Shown here: positions 28,275-37,479 of the stretch, one piece after another | Position numbering within the stretch: the first letter of the stretch is position 1 | How the letters are laid out: each line of letters opens with the position of its first letter | Source of the DNA: Lachnospiraceae bacterium | Lineage (GTDB): Bacteria > Bacillota > Clostridia > Lachnospirales > Lachnospiraceae | Length of the DNA: 64,000 bases | Reading direction: 5' to 3' | Assembly (NCBI GenBank): GCA_017453065.1 | Contig: JAFTKW010000003.1 | Span: 62,001-126,000 of the forward strand | Notes under the pieces: generated by a model | Database searches by the model: none | What the model saw: the letters and a program-made list of their open reading frames with translations, nothing else | Told to the model about the DNA's origin: nothing | Translations under genes and position numbers: made by a program

Positions 28275-29420
28275 ATGTTTAGAAATTATCGGCTGCGAAA
28301 TTTTGACTTTAAATTAATATTGATGATTTTGGCACTATCCGCCATCGGTATATTAATTATTGGAAGTGCAAAAGAATCTTTGCAGGCCAAGCAGATATTT
28401 GGTGTTGGCGCAGGATTTTGCATTATGATGTTTTTGGCTTTCTTTGATTATAAATTTGTTCTGAAGTTTTATTGGCTTATTTATGTAGTCAATCTAGGAC
28501 TGCTTCTATGGGTAGCTATTGCTGGCGATAGAGGCGGAAGCGGTACAGGTGCACAGAGGTGGCTTGAGTTTGGCGGAATCCGTTTTCAACCATCTGAATT
28601 AGCAAAAATATTATTGATTTTATTCTTCGCACAGTTTATCATGAAATATAAGGAAAAGTTAAATTCTTTTCGTGTTATTTCAGCTGCGGTTGCACTCATT
28701 GCAGTACCTTGGTATCTCATTGAGGAACAGCCTGATTTGTCCACGAGTATTATTGTTTTGGTGCTTTTCTGTGTCATAATGTTTGTAGGTGGACTCAGCT
28801 ACAAGATTATTTTTGCTATACTTGCGGTTGCTATTCCAGCCGCCATTATATTTATAAGTTTGATTTTGCAGCCAGATCAAACTATTTTAGAGGATTATCA
28901 ACGCACTAGAATTTTAGCTTTTCTTGATCCCGAAACCTATGTGATGGAAGAAGCATATCAGCAAAATAACTCTGTTATTGCGATTGGTTCTGGCCAGTTG
29001 GATGGTAAGGGATACAAAAATAACGAAGTTAGTTCAGTCAAAAACGGAAACTATATCCTTGAACCACAGACAGATTTTATCTTTGCTGTTATTGGTGAAG
29101 AATTTGGATTTAAAGGCACATGTCTTGTCGTTGTTTTGATTGTTTTGATTGGTCTTGAATGCTTATCCATAGCTCGGCGAGCCTCGGATACCGCTGGAAT
29201 GATTATTGCTGCTGGAATGGGGACTTTGGTTGTATTCCAATCTTTTGTCAATATAGCAGTAACTACATTCCTGCTTCCAAATACAGGCTTACCATTGCCA
29301 TTTGTTAGTTATGGATTGACTAGCGTTATGAGTCTCTATATTGGTATGGGATTCGTTTTGAATGTTCGTTTCCAGGCACGCAATGATAGAGAATTTACAA
29401 GAGAAAGCACAAATTTTTAA
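28275..29420 (+). CDS. rodA: RodA/FtsW/SpoVE-family peptidoglycan polymerase (RodA)
   Basis: 381 residues with about ten membrane segments. SEDS motifs: '[20 protein letters not shown]' (about 95-114), '[17 protein letters not shown]' near 235, and '[18 protein letters not shown]' near 265, containing the catalytic Asp; the end has '[12 protein letters not shown]'. SEDS proteins polymerise glycan strands with a class B PBP. Clustering with mreBCD, PBP2 and min genes supports RodA over FtsW. Ribosome binding site AAAGGAT, weak. Confidence 0.93.
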   Translation: MFRNYRLRNFDFKLILMILALSAIGILIIGSAKESLQAKQIFGVGAGFCIMMFLAFFDYKFVLKFYWLIYVVNLGLLLWVAIAGDRGGSGTGAQRWLEFGGIRFQPSELAKILLILFFAQFIMKYKEKLNSFRVISAAVALIAVPWYLIEEQPDLSTSIIVLVLFCVIMFVGGLSYKIIFAILAVAIPAAIIFISLILQPDQTILEDYQRTRILAFLDPETYVMEEAYQQNNSVIAIGSGQLDGKGYKNNEVSSVKNGNYILEPQTDFIFAVIGEEFGFKGTCLVVVLIVLIGLECLSIARRASDTAGMIIAAGMGTLVVFQSFVNIAVTTFLLPNTGLPLPFVSYGLTSVMSLYIGMGFVLNVRFQARNDREFTRESTNF

Positions 29421-29442
29421 CATAAAAAGGAAGGGATATTTT

Positions 29443-29838
29443 ATGAATATCGCATTAATCGCACATGACACCAAAAAGAAACTGATGCAGAACTTTTGTA
29501 TTGCTTACAGAGGTATTTTAAGCAAGAATCAACTGTATGCAACAGGAACGACCGGACGTTTGATCGAAGAAGTTACCAATCTGTCCATTCATAAATACTT
29601 GGCTGGACATTTAGGCGGCGAACAACAGATGGGTGCTCAGATTGAACACAACCAGATTGACTTGGTTATTTTCCTTAGAGATCCTCTGACTCCAAAGTCT
29701 CACGAACCAGATATCGGAAATGTGTCTAGACTTTGCGACGTTCATAATATTCCGCTTGCAACAAATCTTGCATCTGCTGAACTGTTAATTAAGTCACTTG
29801 ATAGAGGAGATTTAGAGTGGCGTGAAATGTACAAATAA
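29443..29838 (+). CDS. mgsA: Methylglyoxal synthase
   Basis: 131 residues from ATG 29443, chosen for GGAAGGG upstream; a longer in-frame start inside rodA would add 27 unrelated residues. It turns dihydroxyacetone phosphate into methylglyoxal and phosphate, a bypass of lower glycolysis under phosphate stress. Motifs '[13 protein letters not shown]', '[11 protein letters not shown]' (phosphate site), '[13 protein letters not shown]' and '[18 protein letters not shown]' with the catalytic Asp. mgsA after rodA is a common arrangement in clostridia. Its end overlaps the next gene by 17 bases. Confidence 0.97.
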   Translation: MNIALIAHDTKKKLMQNFCIAYRGILSKNQLYATGTTGRLIEEVTNLSIHKYLAGHLGGEQQMGAQIEHNQIDLVIFLRDPLTPKSHEPDIGNVSRLCDVHNIPLATNLASAELLIKSLDRGDLEWREMYK

Positions 29839-30811
29839 GATGAAAAAATTATTTATACTAATGCTGGCATCGTCAATATTAGTTGGCACTTGTGGATGTG
29901 GACAGGAAAAATTTGATTTTAAATATGATTCGGAATATGACGTGTCTAGTTTTCAAATTGTAAATGTCCCCAACGAATCCGTTGCAAAAGCTTTTGCTTC
30001 GCAGCTGTGTGTTGTATCTGGTGATGTCATGAATGATGAAACCGTAGATATGTCACAAGCCACATCTGCGGTTTTATTTGATGTAGCAAGGAATGATGTG
30101 CTTTATTCAAAAAACGCACATGAGCAATTATATCCTGCCAGCTTAACAAAGATTTTGACTGCTTATGTTGCCCTTAAATATGGATCTTTAGACCAGGAAC
30201 TTACAGCAACAAGCGTGGTCAACATTACAGAAGATGGGGCCCAACTATGTGGCTTAAAAGTCGGCGACAAAATGACACTTTCTCAAGCCTTACACATCTT
30301 GCTGATGTATTCTGCCAATGATGTAGCAATGTTAATTGCAGAGGGAGTTGGAGGAACGGTTGAAGATTTTATGGAGTTAATGAATCAAGAAGCTCATGCT
30401 CTTGGTGCTACTAACTCTCATTTTGCAAATCCACATGGTTTGACGGATGCAAATCATTATACAACAGCTTATGATTTGTATCTTATTTTCAACGAAGCAA
30501 TTAAAAATGAGACCATACGTGAGATTATCAGCATGACTAGTTATAGTACGGTATATCACGATAAAAAGGGACGAGAGAAGGAGATTTCCTTCCAATCTAC
30601 CAACCGATACTTTAGAGGTGAGTATGATTCACCAGATCATGTCACTATCTTGGGAGGCAAAACTGGTACTACAAATGCTGCAGGACACTGTTTGCTACTG
30701 CTGTCCAAGGACAATTCTGGAGACTTATATATCTCTATTATTTTGCAGTCTGCAAAAAGAGACATTTTGTACTCGGAAATGACAGATTTATTAGACGAAA
30801 TCGGCAAATAG
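29822..30811 (+). CDS. Serine-type D-Ala-D-Ala carboxypeptidase (S11 family), probable lipoprotein
   Basis: 329 residues from GTG 29822, which GAGGAG upstream supports; ATG 29840 gives the same protein six residues shorter but lacks a good site. N-terminal hydrophobic signal '[19 protein letters not shown]' ends in cysteines resembling an imperfect lipobox, so membrane anchoring by lipid is likely. Catalytic motifs: S107-L-T-K110, S164-A-N166, K280-T-G282. The enzyme trims the terminal D-Ala of wall pentapeptides. It lacks the long C-terminal beta domain and amphipathic anchor of PBP5. It closes the shape/wall cluster. Confidence 0.92.
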   Translation: MKCTNKMKKLFILMLASSILVGTCGCGQEKFDFKYDSEYDVSSFQIVNVPNESVAKAFASQLCVVSGDVMNDETVDMSQATSAVLFDVARNDVLYSKNAHEQLYPASLTKILTAYVALKYGSLDQELTATSVVNITEDGAQLCGLKVGDKMTLSQALHILLMYSANDVAMLIAEGVGGTVEDFMELMNQEAHALGATNSHFANPHGLTDANHYTTAYDLYLIFNEAIKNETIREIISMTSYSTVYHDKKGREKEISFQSTNRYFRGEYDSPDHVTILGGKTGTTNAAGHCLLLLSKDNSGDLYISIILQSAKRDILYSEMTDLLDEIGK

Positions 30812-30814
30812 TAG

Positions 30815-30843
30815 TTGTATTTTAAACCCATATAAACTATAAT
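30815..30843 (+). promoter_or_regulatory. Promoter before the small P-loop protein
   Basis: TTGTAT at 30815-30820, 17-base spacer, TATAAT at 30838-30843, in the 92-base gap after the carboxypeptidase gene. AT-rich surroundings favour it. It gives an about 50-base leader to the strong AGGAGGG ribosome binding site of the gene at 30904. Confidence 0.6.
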
Positions 30844-30903
30844 ATAAACAGATATAATTTTTAAGAATATTTTTATATCAATTTACTTCAGGAGGGTTTA
30901 CAT

Positions 30904-31323
30904 ATGGTACAATTAATCGTAGGCAAAAAAGGAAAAGGTAAAACAAAACTACTTCTTGACAAAGTGAATACAGCTGTGAAAGAAATACCTGGTAACATCG
31001 TTTATTTAGATAAGAGTACTAAGCACATGTATGAATTGAACAATAAAGTTCGCTTGGTTGATGTTTCTGAGTATTTGGTTAACTCCGCAGATGCATTCCT
31101 TGGATTTGTAACTGGTATTATTTCTCAAGATCATGATTTACAGCAGATGTATTTCGATAGTTTTTTGAAGATTGCTTGCCTTGAAGGTGCAGATGTAACA
31201 GCAACCGTCAACAAACTGGAAGAGATTAGTGAACGTTTCAATGTAGATTTTGTTTTAAGTGTATCTTTAGATGAAGTTGAACTTCCTGAAGCAGTTCGTT
31301 CTAAGATCATCGTTTCTTTATAA
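30904..31323 (+). CDS. Small P-loop ATP-binding protein of unknown role
   Basis: 139 residues. The N-terminus 'LIVGKKGKGKTKLLLDKV' carries a clear Walker A motif GKKGKGKT (residues 7-14). 'NIVYLDKSTKHMYELNNKVR' and 'DFVLSVSLDEVELPEAV' could provide the Walker B/sensor side. No further NTPase motif is visible and the protein is shorter than most P-loop enzymes. Such proteins are sometimes labelled PilT-like, which I do not support: there is no PilT domain. It has its own promoter (30815) and terminator (31338), so it is a single-gene unit. Confidence 0.7.
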   Translation: MVQLIVGKKGKGKTKLLLDKVNTAVKEIPGNIVYLDKSTKHMYELNNKVRLVDVSEYLVNSADAFLGFVTGIISQDHDLQQMYFDSFLKIACLEGADVTATVNKLEEISERFNVDFVLSVSLDEVELPEAVRSKIIVSL

Positions 31324-31337
31324 GGATAAGAATTTTC

Positions 31338-31364
31338 GAAAGCCTCGGAATCTCCGGGGCTTTC
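31338..31364 (+). terminator. Terminator-like hairpin after the P-loop gene
   Basis: GAAAGCCTCGG (31338-31348) pairs with CCGGGGCTTTC (31354-31364), one G-T pair, 5-base loop, followed by TTAAAG. The U-tract is poor, so read-through into the HlyD-like gene 30 bases downstream is plausible, especially as no promoter fits between them. Confidence 0.65.
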
Positions 31365-31393
31365 TTAAAGCAATTTATTGGAGGTTTTCGTAA

Positions 31394-32845
31394 GTGGCTG
31401 AGAGAGATTTGCACAAGAAATCAAATACAAAACCAAAGAAAAGCAAGAATATGCCTATCAACATAGGCATTGTTGTTTTTGTTGCAATTTTTTTGTATAT
31501 GCTGGTTTATGTTGCCACTTATTTAAATCACAAAACAATTGCCCCTTATGTAGTCCAGGAAGGGTTCTTATCTACAAATCAAATCTATACCGGTATTGCT
31601 ATTCGAGATGAAGTCGTAATCAATTCAAAGGATGCAGGATATATCAATTATTACGTACGTGAAGATGAGAGAGTGGCGGTAGATGCTCTAGTGTATACTT
31701 TGGACGGAACAGGTCGATTGGCTGATTTGCTGGATGGAAATGAGCTTGGTGACAATTCTTTAAGTGACAAGGAGTTATCCAAACTTAGAGATGAAATAAT
31801 CGATTACAAATATTCTTTTGATCCATCCAATTTTTCATCCATATATGATTTTAAGTTTTCTGTCAAAGGAACAGTTATGAAATTGGCAAACCATGCCTTG
31901 ATGGATGAACTTAATGAAATCAAAAATGATTCTGATGTAAGAGATTTTGTGACTTTTTGCTATTCTGAATACACTGGAATTGTACAGTACTGGCTGGATG
32001 GGTTTGAAGGTTATACCTCTGAAATGTTAAGTGCAGAACATTTCAAAAAAGACAATTACAAAAAAGAACAGTTATTAAACAGTGAGTTAGTCGAGCAGGG
32101 CGAACATATTTATAAAGTTTGCACCAACGAAGAATGGTCTGTCGTTTTACCAATTGAAGAAGCAAAAGGGCAGGAACTATTGAACGAAGAATACATTAAA
32201 GTTCGATTTGTAAAGAACCAGGAAGAAGCTTGGGGAAGAGTTGATTTACTTCACAATGCTGATGGTACATATTTGGAATTAAATTTTACAAATTCAATGA
32301 TTACATTTGCTGGAGATCGTTTCCTTGAGGTGGAATTAATTCTCAACGAAGATATTGGCCTTAAAATACCGAATACTTCTATCATTCAAAAAGAATTTTT
32401 CCTTATTCCAAAAGAATATGTCACTCAAAGCGGAACAACCGGTACTTATGGCGTTCTTCGAGAACGAGCAATGGAAGATGGAACAATTACAACGGAATAC
32501 ACCAATATTTCAATTTATAGTTTGATTGACAACGAATATTATGTTGACAATACAGTACTTCGAAGTGGTGATCAACTTGTGATGCCTCAAAGTACCAACG
32601 CTTCTTTAGGAGATACAAATACAACCACTGAATTGCCTAAGACACATACCGTCAGCAAGATAGCCACTTTAACTGGGGTTTACAATATGAACAAAGGCTA
32701 TGCTGATTTTAGGCAGATAGAAATTTTATATCAAAATGAAGAATATTCCATCGTTAAATCTAATACTAAATATGGTCTAAATGTCTATGATTTGATTGTA
32801 TTAGAAGCAGATGCCGTTTCTGACGATGAATTTATCTATGAATAA
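31394..32845 (+). CDS. HlyD-like membrane-anchored adaptor protein
   Basis: 483 residues from GTG 31394 (GGAGG at 31380-31384). A basic cytoplasmic start, one membrane segment (about 23-43), then a long extracytoplasmic part. 'NSKDAGYINYYVREDERVAV' (about 75-95) is the half-barrel lipoyl motif of HlyD/membrane-fusion proteins, and the second half begins near 300. No transporter gene lies beside it; instead yggS and sepF follow, an arrangement I know from clostridia. A role in envelope or division is an inference from that context only. Confidence 0.7.
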   Translation: MAERDLHKKSNTKPKKSKNMPINIGIVVFVAIFLYMLVYVATYLNHKTIAPYVVQEGFLSTNQIYTGIAIRDEVVINSKDAGYINYYVREDERVAVDALVYTLDGTGRLADLLDGNELGDNSLSDKELSKLRDEIIDYKYSFDPSNFSSIYDFKFSVKGTVMKLANHALMDELNEIKNDSDVRDFVTFCYSEYTGIVQYWLDGFEGYTSEMLSAEHFKKDNYKKEQLLNSELVEQGEHIYKVCTNEEWSVVLPIEEAKGQELLNEEYIKVRFVKNQEEAWGRVDLLHNADGTYLELNFTNSMITFAGDRFLEVELILNEDIGLKIPNTSIIQKEFFLIPKEYVTQSGTTGTYGVLRERAMEDGTITTEYTNISIYSLIDNEYYVDNTVLRSGDQLVMPQSTNASLGDTNTTTELPKTHTVSKIATLTGVYNMNKGYADFRQIEILYQNEEYSIVKSNTKYGLNVYDLIVLEADAVSDDEFIYE

Positions 32846-32872
32846 ATGAATTTGAATTTACCGAGGACCCTT

Positions 32873-33565
32873 ATGATTAAAGACAATCTAGAAATAGTAA
32901 AAGAAAAAATTGCTAAAGCTTGCCAAAAGGCAAAAAGAGACGTGGATACTGTGACTCTGATTGCAGTCAGCAAAACAAAACCCGTAGCAATGTTGAAAGA
33001 ATGTTACGATGCTGGCATTAGAGATTTTGGAGAAAACAAGGTCCAGGAGATACTTGATAAATACGATCAAATGCCTTCCGATGTAAGATGGCATATGATA
33101 GGGCATCTTCAGCGCAATAAAGTTAAATATATTATTGATAAGGTTGTCATGATTCATAGTGTTGATTCCCTAAGACTTGCCGAGGAAATCAGCAAACAGG
33201 CCATGAGAGTAAATCGAGTAATGGATATTCTTATAGAAGTTAATATTGCATCTGAAGAGAGCAAATTTGGAGTATCCGAAATGATGTTGCCAGATTTCGT
33301 CAAAGAAGTATGTAAACTACCCGGTGTTTGTGTCAAAGGATTGATGACGGTGGCACCATATGTAGATAATTCCGAAGAAAATAGACAACATTTTGTGAAA
33401 ATGCGCCAATTATGTGTTGACATAAATGCCCAAAACATTGATAATGAAAATATAAATATGCTGTCAATGGGAATGTCAGGAGATTATACCGTTGCGATTG
33501 AAGAAGGGGCTACACATGTACGCGTCGGAACCAGCATATTTGGGGAACGAAATTATTTGATTTGA
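32873..33565 (+). CDS. YggS-family PLP-binding protein (YlmE-like)
   Basis: 230 residues from ATG 32873 (GAGGA at 32863-32867); an in-frame ATG at 32846 directly after the previous stop lacks a site. Alanine-racemase-like TIM barrel: 'LIAVSKTKPV' contains the PLP lysine, then 'FGENKVQEILDKYD', 'WHMIGHLQRNKVKYI' and 'MSMGMSGDYTVAIEEGATHVR'. The family controls PLP homeostasis. It sits before sepF, as in Bacillus (ylmE-sepF), with 29 bases between. Confidence 0.95.
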   Translation: MIKDNLEIVKEKIAKACQKAKRDVDTVTLIAVSKTKPVAMLKECYDAGIRDFGENKVQEILDKYDQMPSDVRWHMIGHLQRNKVKYIIDKVVMIHSVDSLRLAEEISKQAMRVNRVMDILIEVNIASEESKFGVSEMMLPDFVKEVCKLPGVCVKGLMTVAPYVDNSEENRQHFVKMRQLCVDINAQNIDNENINMLSMGMSGDYTVAIEEGATHVRVGTSIFGERNYLI

Positions 33566-33594
33566 TACTATCTATCAAAGGAGAGGATTATATC

Positions 33595-34116
33595 ATGGGA
33601 GTAATGGATAAGTTTTTAAATTATATGAAGATAAACGACGAAGACGAAGATGAATATTATGATGAAGACTATTATGATGATGACGAACCAGAGGTAGAAG
33701 CCGAGAAGCCTAAAAAGCCTGTCTCTGTAAAAGAACCAGAGTTGGCAGATGAAGTTGGTTACCGCAAAGCAAGCAAGGTGACTCCAATGCGTCAGAATGT
33801 TTCTCGAAAAGCACCTATTGGTAGTGGCATGGAAGTATGTGTTATTAAACCAACTTCTGTCGAGGAAGCCAGAGAAATTACAGAAACTTTGCTTTCCAAT
33901 CGCACAGTAGTTCTCAATTTGGAAGGATTAGATGTTGATATTGCTCAGAGAATCATTGATTTTACATCAGGTTCCTGTTATGCCATTCAAGGCAATCTCC
34001 AAAAAATCTCCAGATATATTTTTATTATTACACCATGTAGCGTAGATATTTCTGGTGATTTCCAAGATATTTTAGGCGGTGGCTCTTTTGAAGTACCTAT
34101 AAACAATGGTTTTTAG
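33595..34116 (+). CDS. sepF: Cell division protein SepF
   Basis: 173 residues from ATG 33595 (GGAGAGG upstream). N-terminal amphipathic membrane-binding helix 'VMDKFLNYMKI', a very acidic linker (about 17-50, many Asp/Glu/Tyr), then the DUF552 domain: 'CVIKPTSVEEAREITETLL' and 'VVLNLEGLDVDIAQRIIDFT'. SepF rings tether FtsZ to the membrane and can replace FtsA. It follows yggS and is closed by a strong terminator. Confidence 0.96.
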   Translation: MGVMDKFLNYMKINDEDEDEYYDEDYYDDDEPEVEAEKPKKPVSVKEPELADEVGYRKASKVTPMRQNVSRKAPIGSGMEVCVIKPTSVEEAREITETLLSNRTVVLNLEGLDVDIAQRIIDFTSGSCYAIQGNLQKISRYIFIITPCSVDISGDFQDILGGGSFEVPINNGF

Positions 34117-34126
34117 TAGAATTATG

Positions 34127-34157
34127 AAAGGAACAGATGCAAATCTGTTCCTTTTTT
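34127..34157 (+). terminator. Strong Rho-independent terminator after sepF
   Basis: Perfect 12-bp stem AAAGGAACAGAT / ATCTGTTCCTTT (34127-34138, 34143-34154) with tetraloop GCAA and a following run of T to 34157. It ends the yggS-sepF unit. Confidence 0.92.
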
Positions 34158-34235
34158 ATGTCTAAAACTATTTCCTTTTTTGCTAAAATAGACTAAAATA
34201 ATAAGGATATATTATTTGAGATTTAGGAGAACAAA

Positions 34236-35348
34236 ATGAGCACTGAACGTATGAATATCCTTTACAACAAAAAACCTTGCTATGACATTGTATTTAGTCA
34301 AGATTTCCAGGATTTATTACCTGAATTAGATACATTAGCTATCAGCGATAGAAAAGTATGTATTGTTGCAGATTCCAAAGTAAATAATTTATATGGAGAG
34401 GAAGTATCCGGCTTACTATCTAGTAAAGCAAAAGAGTGTAAAGTTTTTACCTTTGAAGAAGGTGAATCCAGCAAAACTCTCGATACCGTAAAAGCTTTAT
34501 ATACTTTTTTAATTGAGCATCATTTCGATAGAAATGATTTACTAGTTGCTCTTGGCGGAGGGGTTACAGGAGATTTAACTGGATATGCTGCCGCTACTTA
34601 TTTAAGGGGCATTGATTTCATTCAGATACCTACTACATTATTGGCACAGGCAGATAGCAGTATTGGTGGTAAAACAGGTGTAGACTTTGATGGTTACAAA
34701 AATATGGTTGGGGCTTTTTATATGCCTAAACTTGTTTATATGAATGTTTCTACCCTTCAGACCTTAGAAGGAAGACAGTTCTTCTCTGGCTTTGCAGAGA
34801 TCATGAAACATGGCCTTATTAAGGATAGCGAATTTTATGTTTGGTTGATTGAGAACATGTATGAAATCTGTGAAAGACAGCCAGCCGTGCTTCAAGAAAT
34901 GGTTATGAAAAGCTGTGCCATCAAAAAAGCGGTTGTTGAAAAGGACCCAACGGAAAAAGGAGATAGAGCACTTCTTAACTTTGGACATACCATCGGCCAT
35001 GCAATCGAAAAAGCATTGGGATTTGAAATGTTTCATGGTGAATGTGTAGCTGTAGGCTCAGTAGCTGCAGCATATATTTCCTGGAAAAAAGGTTATCTTC
35101 CAATGGAAGAGTATTACGAAGTAAGAGACATGTTTGTTCCTTTCTACCTTCCTATTTCTGTAGAAGGCATCGATCCAAAGGAAATTTTACAACTTACAAA
35201 GTCAGACAAAAAAGTAAAAGGCGACCATATTAAGTTTGTATTAATCAAACACATCGGTAAAGCATTTATCGACGAAACAGTTACAGACGAAGAAATTTTA
35301 GCCGCAATAGAAGAAATCTATTTTAGCGAGGAAGATCAACATGAGTAA
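34236..35348 (+). CDS. aroB: 3-dehydroquinate synthase
   Basis: 370 residues. It converts DAHP to 3-dehydroquinate in the shikimate pathway using NAD and a divalent metal. Signatures: 'EEGESSKTLDTVKALYTFLI' near 78, 'LVALGGGVTGDLTGYAAATY' near 104, 'QIPTTLLAQADSSIGGKTGV' near 130, 'NFGHTIGHAIEKALGF' near 248 with metal-binding His. It begins a new transcript after the terminator; upstream is AT-rich with no convincing -35/-10 pair. It overlaps lspA by eight bases. Confidence 0.97.
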   Translation: MSTERMNILYNKKPCYDIVFSQDFQDLLPELDTLAISDRKVCIVADSKVNNLYGEEVSGLLSSKAKECKVFTFEEGESSKTLDTVKALYTFLIEHHFDRNDLLVALGGGVTGDLTGYAAATYLRGIDFIQIPTTLLAQADSSIGGKTGVDFDGYKNMVGAFYMPKLVYMNVSTLQTLEGRQFFSGFAEIMKHGLIKDSEFYVWLIENMYEICERQPAVLQEMVMKSCAIKKAVVEKDPTEKGDRALLNFGHTIGHAIEKALGFEMFHGECVAVGSVAAAYISWKKGYLPMEEYYEVRDMFVPFYLPISVEGIDPKEILQLTKSDKKVKGDHIKFVLIKHIGKAFIDETVTDEEILAAIEEIYFSEEDQHE

Positions 35349-35868
35349 AAGCAAAAAAATCATGCTTGCAGTTTTTACACTGTTATCCATATTTTTCATT
35401 GCCCTGGATCAGGTTACCAAATATTTGGCTATTTTATATTTAAAAGGTGCTGAATCTATCAAACTTATAAAAGGTGTATTAGAATTACATTATCTAGAAA
35501 ATAAGGGCGCAGCCTTCGGCGTATTACAAGGCCAAAAATTCTTTATTTTGTTTATTGGAGTTGTGTTCTTGGTAGTTCTTTTATTCTGCCTCATTAAGCT
35601 TCCAGACAAAAAGAAATACAATTTGTTTTATTATTTAGGAAGCGCCATGATTGCGGGAGCAATCGGCAATATGATTGACCGCATTCGATTTGATTATGTT
35701 GTGGATTTCATTTATTTTTCTTTGATTGATTTCCCAATTTTTAATGTTGCAGATATATACATTACTGTATCTGTATTTGTTTTGGCAGTAGCAGTTTTGT
35801 TCTTTTACAAAGAAGAAGATTTCGAGTTCCTAAATTTTAAGTCCAAAAAATATAGGGAGTTAAAGTAA
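35341..35868 (+). CDS. lspA: Lipoprotein signal peptidase II
   Basis: 175 residues, four membrane segments. It cleaves prolipoprotein signal peptides after lipidation. Catalytic Asp residues are in 'IAGAIGNMIDRIRFDYVVDF' region (split: 'GAIGNMIDRIRFDYVVDFI') and 'FPIFNVADIYITVS'; 'LENKGAAFGVLQGQ' is also conserved. It starts inside aroB, and rluD begins on the base after its stop, so the three genes form one unit. Confidence 0.97.
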   Translation: MSKSKKIMLAVFTLLSIFFIALDQVTKYLAILYLKGAESIKLIKGVLELHYLENKGAAFGVLQGQKFFILFIGVVFLVVLLFCLIKLPDKKKYNLFYYLGSAMIAGAIGNMIDRIRFDYVVDFIYFSLIDFPIFNVADIYITVSVFVLAVAVLFFYKEEDFEFLNFKSKKYRELK

Positions 35869-36789
35869 ATGCCTAATCAAGAGGATGTTTTTTCTTTTCA
35901 AATAACGGAAGAATTTGAAGGCGAACGCATCGATAAATGCATGAGTATGTTGATAGATTCTCTATCTAGGTCATTTATTCAGAAATTGATAAAAGACGGA
36001 GAAGTGTTCGTTGATAACAGTCCAGTCAAAGCTAGCTATAAGGTTAAAGTAGACGATGAAATTCGTTTTAAATTACCCAAAAGTGTAGAGCCTGATATTG
36101 TTGCAGAAAATATACCTTTGGATATTTTATACGAAGATTCAGATGTGATTGTTGTAAACAAACCAAAAGGAATGGTCGTACATCCAGCTGCTGGTCATTA
36201 TTCTGGAACTCTTGTAAATGCACTGATGTATCACTGCGGAAACGAATTGTCTGGTATCAATGGGGTGATGCGTCCTGGAATTGTACACCGCATTGACAGG
36301 GACACCACCGGTTCTTTAGTGATATGCAAAAACGACAAAGCCCATAACTTTTTGGCTGAGCAATTGAAAGAACACAGTGTGAATCGCAGATATCGTGCCA
36401 TATGTCATGGTGTCTTAAAAGAAGACGAAGGAGTCATTCATACTACCATTGGAAGACATCCAACTGATCGTAAAAAAATGGCTGTAAACGTCAAAAATGG
36501 CAAAGATGCTATTACGCATTACAAAGTTTTAAAACGCTTTGATAAATATACCTACATTGAATGTGTTTTGGAAACGGGACGTACTCATCAAATCAGAGTT
36601 CATATGGCTAGCATTGGCTATCCATTATTAGGAGACGAAGTGTATTGTGACAGGAAGTCACCCTTTAAACTAACAGGGCAGACACTTCATGCTCAAATAT
36701 TAGGATTTGTCCATCCCACTACAAAGGAATATATAGAAACAGAGGCACCACTTCCAGAGTATTTTAAACATTTACTGGAAATACTCTAA
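35869..36789 (+). CDS. RluA/RluD-family 23S rRNA pseudouridine synthase
   Basis: 306 residues. S4 RNA-binding domain at the N-terminus (about 15-75: 'RIDKCMSMLIDSLSRSFIQK'), then the catalytic domain with 'VVNKPKGMVVHPAAGHYSGT' near 95 and the Asp in 'HRIDRDTTGSLVICKN' near 140; 'TGRTHQIRVHMASIGYPLLG' near 240. lspA-rluD is a conserved Firmicutes pair. The exact uridines modified cannot be read from the sequence. Confidence 0.93.
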   Translation: MPNQEDVFSFQITEEFEGERIDKCMSMLIDSLSRSFIQKLIKDGEVFVDNSPVKASYKVKVDDEIRFKLPKSVEPDIVAENIPLDILYEDSDVIVVNKPKGMVVHPAAGHYSGTLVNALMYHCGNELSGINGVMRPGIVHRIDRDTTGSLVICKNDKAHNFLAEQLKEHSVNRRYRAICHGVLKEDEGVIHTTIGRHPTDRKKMAVNVKNGKDAITHYKVLKRFDKYTYIECVLETGRTHQIRVHMASIGYPLLGDEVYCDRKSPFKLTGQTLHAQILGFVHPTTKEYIETEAPLPEYFKHLLEIL

Positions 36790-36806
36790 TACAGGGAGAT
36801 GATATT

Positions 36807-37478
36807 ATGAATCTTTTTGATATTTTAGGACCCGTTATGGTTGGCCCAAGTAGTTCTCATACCGCAGGAGCTGTAAGAATCGGTTTTTTAGCTCGCAAAT
36901 TATTGGAAGAAGCACCTTCTAGTGCCCGTATTATTTTACATGGCTCTTTTGCCACAACAGGAAGCGGTCATGGAACAGACAAGGCACTGATTGCTGGCCT
37001 ACTCGGTATGAAACCAGATGATATCCGCATTCCAAATAGTTTTGAAATTGCCAAAAGTAAAGGAATTGATTTTTCTTTTGAAACTAAAAACGTAAAAGAT
37101 GCACATCCTAACACTGCAATTCTATCATTGTGTGGCATAACAGGCAAAAAAGTAGAGCTTCAAGCTTCTTCTATTGGAGGCGGAAGAATCATGCTCAACA
37201 AACTGGATGGTATCGATGTGAATTTTGCCGCTGAAAGACCAACTTTAGTGGTTCACAATATAGATATGCCAGGTCATGTAGCCAAAGTAGCGTCTATGTT
37301 GTACGAATTGAAAGTTAACATCGCAACGATGCAGTTATATCGAAACAAACGCGGCGGAGACGCTGTTATGGTTATGGAATTGGATCAAGCTATTTCTTCT
37401 GAAGTGGTATCTTGGGTCGAAAAGCAAAAAGGTATCACAAAAGTGACCTACATAGATATGCAGGAGGCTGAGAGTTAA
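36807..37478 (+). CDS. sdaAB: L-serine ammonia-lyase, iron-sulfur-dependent, beta subunit
   Basis: 223 residues. 'DILGPVMVGPSSSHTAGAVR' at the start is the beta-subunit signature, followed near 50 by 'ATTGSGHGTDKALIAGLLG'. An ACT domain ends the protein (about 148-220: 'LVVHNIDMPGHVAKVASMLY'), probably binding serine as allosteric site. With SdaAA it forms the clostridial two-subunit 4Fe-4S serine dehydratase giving pyruvate and ammonia. One base separates its stop from sdaAA. Confidence 0.95.
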   Translation: MNLFDILGPVMVGPSSSHTAGAVRIGFLARKLLEEAPSSARIILHGSFATTGSGHGTDKALIAGLLGMKPDDIRIPNSFEIAKSKGIDFSFETKNVKDAHPNTAILSLCGITGKKVELQASSIGGGRIMLNKLDGIDVNFAAERPTLVVHNIDMPGHVAKVASMLYELKVNIATMQLYRNKRGGDAVMVMELDQAISSEVVSWVEKQKGITKVTYIDMQEAES

Positions 37479-37479
37479 T

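Noticed and set aside
30904..31323. Label 'PilT / twitching motility protein'
   Set aside because: Only a Walker A motif is shared; the PilT-type Asp box, Walker B and His box could not be found.
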